Of a stretch of 64,000 nucleotides of DNA, positions 45,001 through 56,070 are shown piece by piece (the first letter of the stretch is position 1; each line of letters starts with the position of its first letter). This DNA comes from Diplonema papillatum (lineage: Eukaryota > Euglenozoa > Diplonemea > Diplonemida > Diplonemidae). Both the position numbers and the translations under genes were made by a program. The notes beneath the pieces are model-generated. The model did no database searches, was not told the DNA's origin, and saw only the letters and a list, made by a program, of their open reading frames with translations. The stretch lies in contig JAPJBO010000523.1 of NCBI GenBank assembly GCA_030068145.1, positions 1 to 64,000 on the forward strand. Reading direction: 5' to 3'.

Positions 45001-46163
45001 TGCCATGGAAGCTCAGCTGAGGGCGGCGACTGCTGCCTGGAGAGTGTACTCAATTTCGGCGTGTGTCTTGTTTGGCCACAAAACTAGAACCGGTCACTTG
45101 GTGCCCTCACATAGTGCTCCAGGTGTATCCCGCTCAAAAAGGTGCCACCGATGCCATGGAAGCTCAGCTGAGGGCGGCGACCGCTTCCTGGAGGGTGGCG
45201 TACTCAGGCGACTTGCCGTGGCCGTCTTCGGCCAGCTTCAACACAGGCTGGACCTGCATGAGCGCCTGCGCCTTCGGCGCCTTGGTCCGGAAGCCTCGAG
45301 TGCCTCTTCGGACACCTTCGGCGCGCACTGCACGGCGCACGCAATGGCGATTTCCCGTCCCCAGCTCGAAGGTGGACAGGTTGGTGTCTTGTTTGGCCAC
45401 ATAACAAGAACGGGTCAATTTTGGTGACCCGTGAGGGCGGCGGCTGCTTCCTGGAGAGCGTACTCAATTTTTTTCGGCGTGTGTCTTGTTTGGCCACAAA
45501 ACAAGAACCGGTCACTTGGTGCCCTCACAGTTGTGTGATAGTGCTCCAGGTGTATCCCGCTCAAAAAGGTGCCACCGATGCCATGGAAGCTCAGCTGAGG
45601 GCGGCGGCTGCTGCCTGGAGAGCGTACTCAATTTCGGCGTGTGTCTTGTTTGGCCACAAAACTAGAACCGGTCACTTGGTGCCCTCACATAGTGCTCCAG
45701 GTGTATCCCGCTCAAAAAGGTGCCACCGATGCCATGGAAGCTCAGCTGAGGGCGGTGACCGCTTCCTGGAGGGCGGCTCAGGCGACTTGCCGTGGCCGTC
45801 TTCGGCCAGCTTCAACACAGGCTGGACCTGCATGAGCGCCTGCGCCTTCGGCGCCTTGGTCCGGAAGCCTCGAGTGCCTCTTCGGACACCTTCGGCGCGC
45901 ACTGCACGGCGCACTCAATGGCGATTTCCCGTCCCCAGCTCGAAGGTGGACAGGTTGGTGTCTTGTTTGGCCACATAACAAGAACGGGTCAATTTTGGTG
46001 ACCCGTGAGGGCGGCGGCTGCTTCCTGGAGAGCGTACTCAATTTTTTCGGCGTGTGTCTTGTTTGGCCACAAAACAAGAACGGGTCACTTGGTGCCCTCA
46101 CAGTTGTGTGATAGTGCTCCAGGTGTATCCCGCTCAAAAAGGTGCCACCGATGCCATGGAAGC
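42100..46163 (-). repeat. Array of TTC27 3'-end copies
   Basis: The last codons of TTC27 with stop and 3' flank (plus strand gaagctcagctgagggcggc) recur at about 42190, 44276, 44414, 44578, 44865, 45007, 45167, 45430, 45590, 45737 and 46003. Linkers contain tcttgtttggccacaaaa and ggtgccctcacag. Three copies (44578-44800, 45167-45370, 45737-45925) extend further into the exon, over QALMQVQPVLKLAEDGHGKS, with frameshifts. The array lies wholly downstream of the intact gene. Bases 43460-43960 also hold a diverged R1 copy (about 43740-43945). Confidence 0.85.
42700..43460 (+). repeat. Tandem repeat, about 120-180 bp, three to four units
   Basis: Units with ggcagagggcagtcaactgg or variants, gcgctctttggat and gtttggaactacggctcgac occur at about 42880, 42995 and 43325. 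Flanking parts gctgccgcatccgttgctgc and ttcttcacgaaagcag recur at 42790 and 43410. No gene is recognised. Confidence 0.75.
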
Positions 46164-49100
46164 TCAGCTGAGGGCGGCGACCGCTTCCTGGAGGGCGGCG
46201 TACTCGGGCGACTTGCCGTGGCCGTCTTCGGCCAGCTTCAACACAGGCTGGACCTGCATGAGCGCCTGCGCCTTCGGCGCCATGGTCCGGACGGTCCTCG
46301 CTGCGAGCGCCTCTTCGGACACCTTCGCCGAGCACTGCGCGGCTCGGCAGGCCGCCTCGATCGTCTGCAGCGCCGTCTTCTTGTCAACCTGCCACCCCCT
46401 CTTCGCCAGGCACCGCAGCTCCTTCAAGCGCTGGTCGAACGCCTCGAGGTCGTTGCCGGTACCCTCCAAGAAATCGCCGTACGCCCGGAACAAGCCGGCG
46501 TCGGTCGTAATCAGGGTTGTCGCCTTACCGAGCAGCTTGTGCGTCTGTTTTTAGCGTTCATTAGTGTGCAAGTTCACCCCCCGTAGTAAGCACCCCCCGA
46601 CCGGTCGATTTGCCACTCTCGTGGCCCTCTATTCCGGGCGGTGTCAGCACTCCGCGTCGCGTCAAGTACATGATGCTGGCGGTTGGGGGATCGGCGACCG
46701 CGACTCAATTAAGGTACGGTCAACAGTGTCGCCACGTGAAGGCCCCCCCATGACACCATGAAAAGGGATGCAAAAAATAGCAAAACGTGAAAAAGGGGTT
46801 ACCTCTTGTTTCAAGTTCGCGAGCGAGCGCTCCTTCGCCTTCTCGACGGCTTGCTGGTGCGCGGTGTTCACCTCCCGCTCCGCCACCTCCTCGCCCGGCA
46901 GCAGGTCGATGTCGGCACCGAAGGGCGTGATGTCAAAGATCTCGTCGTCCAACTCCTCCTGCGCGGGCTCCGGCAGCAGGTCGGCCCGGTCGTGGATGTC
47001 GACCTCCTCTTCCTTTCCGTCGAGAACGGCGAGCACCTTTTGCACGAGCAGCAGCACAATCGACTGGTCTACTTTGTAGTTGCGGCCGTTAGTGTCAAGC
47101 AACTTGTTCAGCGTCTGTGTGTTTTTAGAGTTAAAGTTCGCTTGAAATTCCGGGGGTTTAGGGTCTCCGTGGGACCGTTCATGAATGGGTTCTCTTAGAG
47201 CAAGAAAGGGCTATATGGTTACTGTCAAGCAACTTGTTCAGCGTCTGTGTTGGTAATAGAGTTATAGTTCGCTTGAGAATCTTCGATTTTAGAGTCTCCG
47301 GGTGTCCTTCGTCGAATGGGTTCTTTAAATGCTAATACGTACTGGGTGGGTTTGGGGGGCATGCATGGCTTTTTTCGTGTACACTTTACTTGTCTGCTTT
47401 CGCAAGTCAGGTTCGAAACAATTTGCGACTGACACCACAATCTCACCAGGTTAGTTTATTGTGGTACCGCGATTAGTTTGGTGTCTTGCGACCTTTGTTG
47501 GTTTGGCAATTGGCAAGGAGTTTTGGTGACGTGCTTCAGTTAGAGAAAGCGGCTCTCAGAAAGGAAAGCAAATAAGATGCCAAAATCAGTTTGCTCGCTC
47601 TCTTACCGGGTGCTCAATTCACGACTCAGCCAGTTTGCCCACTCTGCGGCTTTGTCTTCCGACTCTTGCACTCGTATCCGCTCGCAAACACTCTTCATTG
47701 CAGCTGTCTTCCGACTCTTGCACTCGTATCCGCTCGCAACACTCTTCATTGCAGCTGTCTTCCGACTCTTGCACTCGTATCCGCTCGCAACACTCTTCAT
47801 TGCAGCTGTCTTCCGACTCTTGCATTCGTATCCGCTCGCAACACTCTTCATTGCAGCTGTCTTCCGACTCTTGCACTCGTATCCGCTCGCAAACACTCTT
47901 CATTGCAGCTGTCTTCCGACTCTTGCACTCGTATCCGCTCGCAACACTCTTCATTGCAGCTGTCTTCCGACTCTTGCACTCGTATCCGCTCGCAACACTC
48001 TTCATTGCAGCTGTCTTCCGACTCTTGCACTCGTATCCGCTCGCAACACTCTTCATTGCAGCTGTCTTCCGACTCTTGCATTCGTATCCGCTCGCAACAC
48101 TCTTCATTGCAGCTGTCTTCCGACTCTTGCATTCGTATCCGCTCGCAAACACTCTTCATTGCAGCTGTCTTCCGACTCTTGCATTCGTATCCGCTCGCAA
48201 ACACTCTTCATTGCAGCTGTCTTCCGACTCTTGCACTCGTATCCGCTCGCAAACACTCTTCATTGCAGCTGTCTTCCGACTCTTGCACTCGTATCCGCTC
48301 GCAACACTCTTCATTGCAGCTGTCAACACTCTTCATTGCAGCTGTCTTCCGACTCTTGCATTCGTATCCGCTCGCAACACTCTTCATTGCAGCTGTCTTC
48401 CGACTCTTGCACTCGTATCCGCTCGCAACACTCTTCATTGCAGCTGTCTTCCGACTCTTGCACTCGTATCCGCTCGCAACACTCTTCATTGCAGCTGTCT
48501 TCCGACTCTTGCACTCGTATCCGCTCGCAACACTCTTCATTGCAGCTGTCTTCCGACTCTTGCATTCGTATCCGCTCGCAACACTCTTCATTGCAGCTGT
48601 CTTCCGACTCTTGCACTCGTATCCGCTCGCAAACACTCTTCATTGCAGCTGTCTTCCGACTCTTGCACTCGTATCCGCTCGCAACACTCTTCATTGCAGC
48701 TGTCTTCCGACTCTTGCACTCGTATCCGCTCGCAACACTCTTCATTGCAGCTGTCTTCCGACTCTTGCACTCGTATCCGCTCGCAAACACTCTTCATTGC
48801 AGCTGTCTTCCGACTCTTGCACTCGTATCCGCTCGCGAACACTCTTCATTGCAGCTGTCTTCCGACTCTTGCACTCGTATCCGCTCGCAACACTCTTCAT
48901 TGCAGCTGTCTTCCGACTCTTGCATTCGTATCCGCTCGCAACACTCTTCATTGCAGCTGTCTTCCGACTCTTGCACTCGTATCCGCTCGCAAACACTCTT
49001 CATTGCAGCTGTCTTCCGACTCTTGCATTCGTATCCGCTCGCAACACTCTTCATTGCAGCTGTCTTCCGACTCTTGCACTCGTATCCGCTCGCAAACACT

Positions 49101-52100
49101 CTTCATTGCAGCTGTCTTCCGACTCTTGCACTCGTATCCGCTCGCAAACTCTCCTCATTGCAGCTTTGTTGCACAATTATTTTCCTTCCTGGTTCCGAAA
49201 ACTGGCATCTTTTTTGCCTGTGCCAGTGCCCAGGTTGGGTCCAAAAAGACAGGCGCTTCGTTTTGTTTGTGCATGCCGGTTGATCGTTTTCCCACTTGTA
49301 TTTACCCTGTGTATATTCAGGTAAGAAATTCTGATCAACGACCAAAGCACGCTGCCTACGTCTTTTTAGCCTGCACAATACATTGAAGGGCAACCCGCAA
49401 GATTGTTAGATAATAAATCGGATTTTCAGCACTTTGGCGGTGGCCGTCGTGTTCTGCACACCGAAACCGATTTTGTAGAGAGTCGTTCGGTTCTGAGCAT
49501 TCGCACGCAGGATCATCAGCTCACAAGCAAGCAGATTGCATCGCTATAGTTTTTTTTTTTGATTTGCATTGGTATGCGCACTGAACCAAACTCCAGGAAA
49601 CAAAACGTGAAACTCTCTCAGAAAAGTGCAACTCTCTCAGGGGGGGATTTTTTCCTGTGTGGTTGCACTGGTTCGTTTGTGCTTCATCGTTCTTCAGTAC
49701 AACAGCACAACTAAGAAAAAGAGGGAGAAACGCACCTGGATGGCCGTGCGGTGTTCTCCTATTTCGACGGACACGGTGAAGAGGTTGTCGAGGATGCGCC
49801 ACTCACCCGCACCCCACTTCTTTGCCTGGAGCAGGGCGTGGTAGGCGGAGATCAGCCTGTTGAGCTGCAGGTAGCACGTGGCCAAGTTGCTCCACGACAA
49901 GCCGTCCTCCAGGTCCAGCTGCACGTTGCGCGTGTAGCACTCGGACGCCCGTTCCCACTGCTTCGTCTTCAGAGCCGCCCAGCCCATTGAGAACCAGTTC
50001 GCGCCGTACACAGGGTTCAGCGTGAGAGCTTTGTCGAAGCACTCGACGGCTTCCTCATACTTTTCGGTCTCGAGGAACAGCTCCCCGAGTCCTCTCATAG
50101 GCTGCGTCAGGAGGTGCTTCGACAGTTCCCATGACTTGTAGTAGTACTCAGGGTTGCGCGTGGCGTCGCCCAAGGAGGCCCACAGGATAGCGTCCTCCGG
50201 TGATTTCTGTTGGGTGGATTGTGTTCGGTGAACGTGATGGTGATAGTAGTTTGAACTTGCAACAATCTGTGACGATGGACTGCTCAAGTAGTGATAGTAG
50301 TAGTTTCACGCCTTCCCGTCCGTCCCGCAAGGGGTTAAAATTGATCAGGCAACAGCTTCTGGCCTCCGCACTGGTTTCGGCTGACACGTAGTGGTGTTTC
50401 ATGTAGGCCACAGCACATTTACCTCCTTTTGAGATTTCGCAACTGGCAGCCTCCCCAAGGATTTCCTACAAAGCAGGTGCTTCGTTTTGTTTGTGCGTGC
50501 CGGTTGATCGGTTTCCCACTTGTATTAACCCTGTGCCATTTTCAGGTAAGGAATTCTGATCAACCACCAAAACACGCTGCCTACGTCTTTTTAGCCTGCA
50601 CAATACGTTGAAGGGCAACCCGCAAGATTGTCCCTCGGCGTGCACGGTGTCGCATGAGGGATAGAACACACAAGTTGTTCTTTCATCAGCTTTCGTCTCC
50701 TCCGCGGGCCACTCGACCGCGGCCACGTCCTTCCACTTCACAGTGGAAAGATCAATGTCGTCACGATGAACGGCGGGCTTACTTACGTCCCTTTTTGTTT
50801 GTGCGCACTTCCTTCAAACCTGTTTTGTTCATCTAACGGGAGTGAGGATAGTACACTGCCATCGATCTGTTTTTGTTCTTGACAAACTGCATTCGTTAGA
50901 CACAAAATACGAGGGCTGCCGTGTGCTTACTTCGAAGGAGGCTAGAGGGGGAGAAACAATACAACTACAAAGTGGGTCTTTTTTGTTGAACGCTTACGCC
51001 CGCCACTAAACCCAGATTCACCGTGTGTGTTTCGTGTGGGCTGCAGCACATTTACCTCCTTTGATCTTTTGCAGCTGGCAGCCTCCTGAAGTATTTCCTA
51101 CAAAGCAGGTGCTTGTACAAAAGTAGTAAGTAGTAGTATGTGTCGTCTGCCGAAGCAGCCGGAGACAGCAGGCGCAGGGGGCAGGTCTTGCTTTACTTTT
51201 CTCTTCTTCATGGAGACCCGCCCCCGGCATCCCGACTGTCCAATCACTGTCGAGAAAGTTTGCGCCTGTTGTGATGAGGTGGTTGACCAGGCCCCCACGA
51301 AGCCTCATACACAACACGGCTACAACACGAGGATGCAGCACTGCTTAGGTGTGCACTCAGCCATCGGGCCATTGGCTGCTAAGCACCCCCCGACCGGTTG
51401 ATTTGCCACTTTTGTGGCCCTCTATTCGCCGGGCGGTGCTGTCAGCACTTGTTCCGCGTCGCATCAAGTACATGATGCTGGCGGTTGGGGGATCGGCGAC
51501 CGCGACTCAATGAAGGTGCGGTCAACAGTGTCGCCACGTGAAGGCGACACATGACACCTAATGAAAAGCTTGTACAATAATAAAATCCTCACTCCTATGC
51601 TTGTGTCTGTCACTCTCGTCCTCCGCTCCTGCTCTGCTTGCCGCGCGCCGTATAGTTGGAGTAAAAAGTGAAGCCTGCTAATCTTGCTGCTGACCACATG
51701 AAGTGGTGCCACGGGAACTCCGAAGAAAAATGAAGCAAGTGGGAAGGGAGGGAGAGGAAGCAAGCTACTTTGTTTCTCTGGACGGATTGGGAGCGGCAAA
51801 CCTGTCGTTTGGATTATTATGAGTCTTCAAAGAAACAAGTTTCTTTTCCTACAAAAAAAAAAAAAAAAAAAAAAAAAAAGAAACGAGTACCTCGAGCATT
51901 TCGCGGATGAGGGCTTCGGCCTTCGTCTTCTTGCCGAGCCGTTTGCAGCACGCGATGACCTTGCTCCAGTTGCCGAGGCTCTCGTGGATGTCGAGCGACG
52001 ACTTGTCGAGGCCGATGTCTGCGTACACGTTGGCGAGCTCGGTCTTGAGCCCGAAGGACGTGGGGTACAGCACGGTCCAGAAGTGCTTGTGCCGGTGCAG

Positions 52101-52429
52101 GGCCGACGTCTCGAGCTGCGCCGACGTGGTGGGGTCCTTGACGGGGTTCGAGAACTGGTCGCAGAGCTCGCAGAGCTGCATCAGGCCGCGTTCTCGGACG
52201 CGGACGCGGGCTTGCTCCATCCGGCTGCGGATGAGCAGCGCCTGCGACCGCAGGGCCCACGGCATGTTCTCCTCGCCGATCAGCCGCTCGACGTACGCGA
52301 GCCGCTCCTGCTCGCTCAGCCCGTGCAGCGGGTTGTTGTTGCGGACGTTCACGCAGAGGCCCATCAGGACCGCCTGCTCGAGCTCCGACAGCGGCGTGTC
52401 CTCCTCCGCCAAATCCCCCGGGTCCTCCT

Positions 52430-52463
<34 letters not shown>

Positions 52464-54508
52464 CGTTCATTACAGGCTATGAGCTTCATTTTTCCTCAGT
52501 TTTCCAAATTCCGTCTCAATAGCCAATTTGCTTTTCCCGCTCTGAAATCGAAGCCTTTGTTTAGTTAGGCCACCCGAACCTTCCAAGAGGGGGCACCGCC
52601 CCCCGGCAAACGGTACGGTACATTCAGGTGGAGAAAGAGTTTGCACTTCTCAGTCCGTTTGTCGCGTAAGACATACGACCAACGTACTGGTGGCACTGTT
52701 TGCCATCTGTGTGACCCTCGCCCCGCTCCCCCTGGTGCGAATCCTGAAGCCACCAGCCCATTTCAAATTCATCCACCACTCAGATAGTGTGTGCTGGTAA
52801 ATCATTGGCACGAGTAGATGCAGACCGGAGATCACACGGAACAAGGCACTTGTTTCAACTCGGAGAGAATCTGTCAAGAATTCTGGGCTGCTTCTGAGCC
52901 TCGACTCTCCCACTCGGCTCAGCACCGGCGGCAGCCCCAAACTTCTGCCAGTCAGCCCACCATGCCCAGCGGCGACCCACCGATGGCCAGCCCCTGACCG
53001 CCAGCCAGCTTCCTGGCCACAGCTGGCCTAACCCACGCCTCCACCGGACCCCCACGACCTTTTTCATCGAAGGTCGTTTCTTGCACTTATTTTTTGAGCT
53101 GCCCGGATTTCCAAATTCCGTCAGCTGACGGAATTTGGAATGCGAAGCTAATGTCCTGGTTCATTGTGGTTGAGAGGTTCGGTGTTGTAGGGTCTCCGGT
53201 TGACCATTGAGGCTGGGCTTGCAAGAACGTGCTTGGAATGGGTATGTGCTCAACACCGCACTGGTCCCGTCTGCGCTGTGCTTCGGTCCTTTAAGCCACG
53301 GACACATAAGGCGGACCATCATCAGCGCGGAACCTGAGTGTCTGCAGACAGGACTGCGGTGTGAGTCTGGTGTTTCAGTCGGCTGTTCGTCCTAGCTCGT
53401 CACAGCCAGGACCACCCGTGCTACTAGAGCACAGGCGAATCCGTCACGGGGAGAAGGCCCCTACAACCGTGTCTGAGCAATCAGTTAAAAAACTCAGGGC
53501 ACTCGCCCTGATTGTGACTGCGACTCGCTAGGCAGCACTGACTTGTCCTCTTTTTTACGGTTTGAGGCGCTGGGAGGGGTAATACGTGAGAAGGATTTCC
53601 TACAAAGCAGGTGCTTGTAGTAGCCTTATGCAAAAAGAAAAGCGCCATACCACTTTTTCGAGGAACACGGCGCTCGACTCCTTGACCGTCCCGGCGTCGA
53701 TGTTCTGCTGCAGGGTCCTCGGCCGGTGCAGCACGTTGGACCCCTCGCAGACCACGGGGCTGAACTCCGCCGGCGCCGCCGGAGGGTCTCTCCCGCCCGT
53801 CCTCGCCTTGACGACGAGCTGCGCGGTTTCGAACACCTGGTGTTCGGTCCGCACTCCGACCATCGACGTGAGGTCGGCTTTCATGCCGCTCAGCTCGTAC
53901 GCCTTCCGCAGGTGCTCGTTGGACTCCCGCGGCTTGAGGTAGTAGTAGTGCACGAGCCCTAGAACCAGGTGCACTTCCGTCGGCGACGGCGCGCCACCGC
54001 CCGGCGGGAGGGACAGGAGTGCGGTGTACGCGTCAACGCACTTCTTGAACAGCTGATGCGCCTTGTTTTCGAGCACCCGCTGGTGCGTGAAGTAGAGCCG
54101 CGCCCGCCACAACCCGAGCAAAGGCCGTTCCTCTGCGATGCCGGTGGCGGCGAGGATGTTGCACGCTACGAGAATGCAAGGGTGGAGGACGTTCTTGTTG
54201 GCGACCTCGCCGTCGACCACAAGCGCCGCGAGGCACTCGGACGCGGCGGCAGCGCTTCCGTCGACGAAGTGCTTGACGCTCGCCCAGCGGGCGGTGGACG
54301 CCCAGTCGGCGTCGGTCAGGCGCCCCGTGAAATTCTCGCACGCGAACGCCTGCAGCAGCACGGCCAGCACCTCGAGCAGCGCGTCCTTCGCCTCGTCGCC
54401 GTGCGCCTCCAGAACGCCGGCGACTTGTTCCCTTAGCCTCTCCGCGTACCCCGCGCAGTCCCCCACCACCGGCGGGGGCATCAGCTTTTCGAACAGCTGG
54501 TCCGTCAT
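46164..54508 (-). CDS. TTC27: TTC27 homologue (TPR protein), five exons, complete
   Basis: Exons: 54508-53651 (286 codons), 52427-51891 (179), 50206-49736 (157), 47114-46803 (104) and 46544-46164 (126 plus TGA). All are phase 0, with GT donors (GTATGG, GTACTC, GTGCGT, GTAACC) and CAG acceptors. The 852-residue product is close to the 840-odd of animal TTC27. Recognisable parts are the N-terminal helical region, the ELEQAVLMGLCV and LALIRSRMEQARVR-like core, GDATRNPEYYYKSWELS, and TPRs with NPVYGANWFSMGWAAL and LEDGLSWSNLATCYL. The last two exons fit the TTC27 C-terminal helices (LNKLL, then LGKATTLITTDAGLFRAYGDF). TTC27/Emw1 proteins are TPR scaffolds of incompletely known role. Exon 2 is flanked by A and T tracts. 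The introns are repeat-filled, and the 3' end is serially duplicated downstream. Confidence 0.9.
46587..46762 (+). repeat. R10 repeat filling most of TTC27 intron 4
   Basis: gtaagcaccccccgaccggt, catgatgctggcggttgggg and aacagtgtcgccacgtgaag match 51377-51558 in intron 2 of the same gene. The intron is only 258 bp and about two thirds of it is R10. Confidence 0.85.
47090..47345 (+). repeat. R2 variants at TTC27 exon 4 acceptor, with duplicated exon edge
   Basis: R2 (47128-47220) abuts the exon 4 acceptor. The exon's first 25 bases, caagcaacttgttcagcgtc, recur at 47226-47245 in the intron, followed by a second R2 variant (gttcgcttgagaatcttcg). Exon edge plus repeat were thus duplicated together. 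Confidence 0.75.
47655..49164. repeat. 51-bp satellite, about 29 units, in TTC27 intron 3
   Basis: The unit starts cttccgactcttgcactcgt and ends cttcattgcagctgt. Many units have 52 bp (caaacac for caacac), and one is truncated at about 48325. The 51-bp length keeps long frames open on both strands; they are not genes. A single diverged relative lies near 57.8 kb. Confidence 0.97.
49240..49410 (+). repeat. R3 dispersed repeat in TTC27 intron 3
   Basis: agacaggcgcttcgttttgt, attcaggtaag, ctgcctacgtctttttagcc and cccgcaagattgtt are present. Confidence 0.85.
50390..50640 (+). repeat. R6 fragment and R3 copy in TTC27 intron 2
   Basis: gcctccccaaggatttccta leads directly into gcttcgttttgtttgtgcgt and ttttcaggtaaggaattctg. 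R6 and R3 are fused here. Confidence 0.8.
50640..50775 (-). other. Exon-like open segment inside TTC27 intron 2
   Basis: The minus frame contains DDIDLSTVKWKDVAAVEWPA and a Cys-containing tail and looks coding, directly beside R3. TTC27 exons 2 and 3 join without it. It may be a captured fragment of another gene's exon. No homologue is recognised. Confidence 0.3.
50925..51115 (+). repeat. R6 dispersed repeat in TTC27 intron 2
   Basis: Matches 26385-26560 over most of its length. Confidence 0.85.
51377..51558 (+). repeat. R10 repeat, second copy
   Basis: See 46587-46762. This copy lies in TTC27 intron 2. Confidence 0.85.
51853..51879 (+). repeat. A tract of about 27, downstream of TTC27 exon 2
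   Basis: In the transcript sense this is a U tract just after the exon 2 donor. Confidence 0.95.
52431..52461 (+). repeat. T tract of about 31, upstream of TTC27 exon 2
   Basis: In the transcript sense this is an A tract directly before the CAG acceptor of exon 2, where a pyrimidine tract would be expected. Confidence 0.95.
53218..53555 (+). repeat. R1 dispersed repeat, long copy, in TTC27 intron 1
   Basis: Collinear with 18254-18590 to gactgcgactcgctaggcag. It is preceded by a scrap of R2 module a (gggtctccggttgaccattg). Confidence 0.85.
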
Positions 54509-54544
54509 CTTGCTTGACACTTTCTTTGGATACCTACCAGCTGT

Positions 54545-56070
54545 TTCTTTTCTAGCGAAAGTCCGCTTGAGAATCAAGAATCTCGAAGCTCTCCGAGTGG
54601 CCATGGTTGAAAGGGGGTTTTAGTGCAGGAATTTGGGTCTTGCAGCAGCCGCAGCCGCCGCGGCGTCCACCCGCCCATGACGTCGCTGGAGGCGAGTATC
54701 TTCGTGACTTGCTCCTTGAACTTCTCGTTCTCTTCCATCTTCGAGCTCTTGTACCACATGTCCAAGATTTGCACCAGGGTCTCTTTGTGCATCGGCTCGA
54801 CGTGCCTGCATGTTGAAGAGTAGAGTTCCAGTTTCATGAAACCGGTATTCTTGTTTTCACATTTCTGTTCTCAGGCCAGCCATTTCTTTTTTAGCGAAAG
54901 TCCGCTTGAGAATCAAGAATCTCGAAGCTCTCCGAGTGGCCATGGGTTGAAAGGGGGTTTTAGTGCAGGAATTAGGGTCTTGCAGCAGCCGCAGCCGCCG
55001 CGGCATCCACCCGCCCATGATGTCGCTGGAGGCGAGCATCTTCGTGACTTTCTCCTTGAACTTCTCGTTCTCTTCTATCTTCGAGCTCTTGTACCACATG
55101 TCCAAGATTTGCACCAGGGTACGTACCTGCATGTTGAAGAAGTTTTATGAAACCTCAGGCCAGCCATTTCTTTTTCAGCGAAAGTCCGCTTGAGAATCAA
55201 GAATCTCGAAGTCTCCGAGTGGCCATGGTTGAAAGGGGGCTTTAGTGCAGGAATTTGGGTCTTGCAGCAGCCGCAGCCGCCGCGGCGTCCGGGTGCGGGC
55301 CCGCCCATGACGTCGCTGGAGGCGAGTATCTTCGTGACTTGCTCCTTGAACTTCTCGCTCTCTTCCATCTTCGAGCTCTTGTACCACATGTCCAAGATTT
55401 GCACCAGGGTCTCTTTGTGCATCGGCTCGACGTACCATGTTGAGGAGTAGAGTTCGAGTTTTATGAAACCTCAGGCGATCAAGAATCTCGAAGTCTCCGA
55501 GTGGACATGGTTGAAAGGGGGTTTGAGTGCAGGAATTTTGGTCTTGCCGCAGCCGCCGCGGCGTCCGCTGGTGCGGGCCCGCCCATGACGTCGCTGGAGG
55601 CGAGTATCTTCGTGACTTGCTCCTTGAACTTCTCGTTCTCTTCCATCTTCGAGCTCTTGTACCACATGTCCAAGATTTGCACCAGGGTCTCTTTGTGCAT
55701 CGGCTCGACGTGCCTGCATGTTGAAGAGTAGAGTTCCAGTTTTATGAAACCGGTATTCTTGTTTTCACATTTCTGTTCTCAGGCCAGCCATTTCTTTTTT
55801 AGCGAAAGTCCGCTTGAGAATCAAGAATCTCGAAGTCTCCGAGTGGCCATGGTTGAAAGGGGGTTTTAGTGCAGGTCTTGCAGCAGCCGCGGCGTCGCCC
55901 GGCGCGGGCGCCCATGACGTCGCTGGAGGCGAGCATCTTCGCGACTTGCTCCTTGAATTTCTCGTTCTCTTCCATCTTCGAGCTCTTGTACCACATGCCC
56001 AAAATCTGCAGCAGGGTCGCATTGTGCATCGGGTCGACGTACCTACGTTTGTTAGAGTTCGAGTCATATG
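54545..56070 (-). CDS. Five tandem copies of a short terminal exon, alternating with R2 variants
   Basis: Copies, in transcription order: 56040-55870, 55720-55510, 55440-55230, 55130-54950 and 54810-54610. Each has an AG acceptor (CATGCAG or ACGTAG), encodes TLVQILDMWYKSSKMEENEK then FKEQVTKILASSDVMG or variants, and runs into an R2 variant (tccgcttgagaatcaagaat). The frame is open in all five. Phase 2 entry fits the donor of the coiled-coil exon at 61652, so this may be the last exon of that gene. Copies 1 and 4 are identical in the core; the 56-kb copy is most diverged. I do not recognise the protein. TTC27 starts 40 bp beyond the last copy's R2. Confidence 0.6.

Noticed and set aside
42052-45427. 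Plus-strand ORFs up to 352 codons in the TTC27 downstream array
   Set aside because: They run across repeated gene ends and linkers and change frame between copies.
47577-49386. Plus-strand ORFs of about 570-580 codons
   Set aside because: Stop-free 51-bp satellite inside a TTC27 intron on the other strand.
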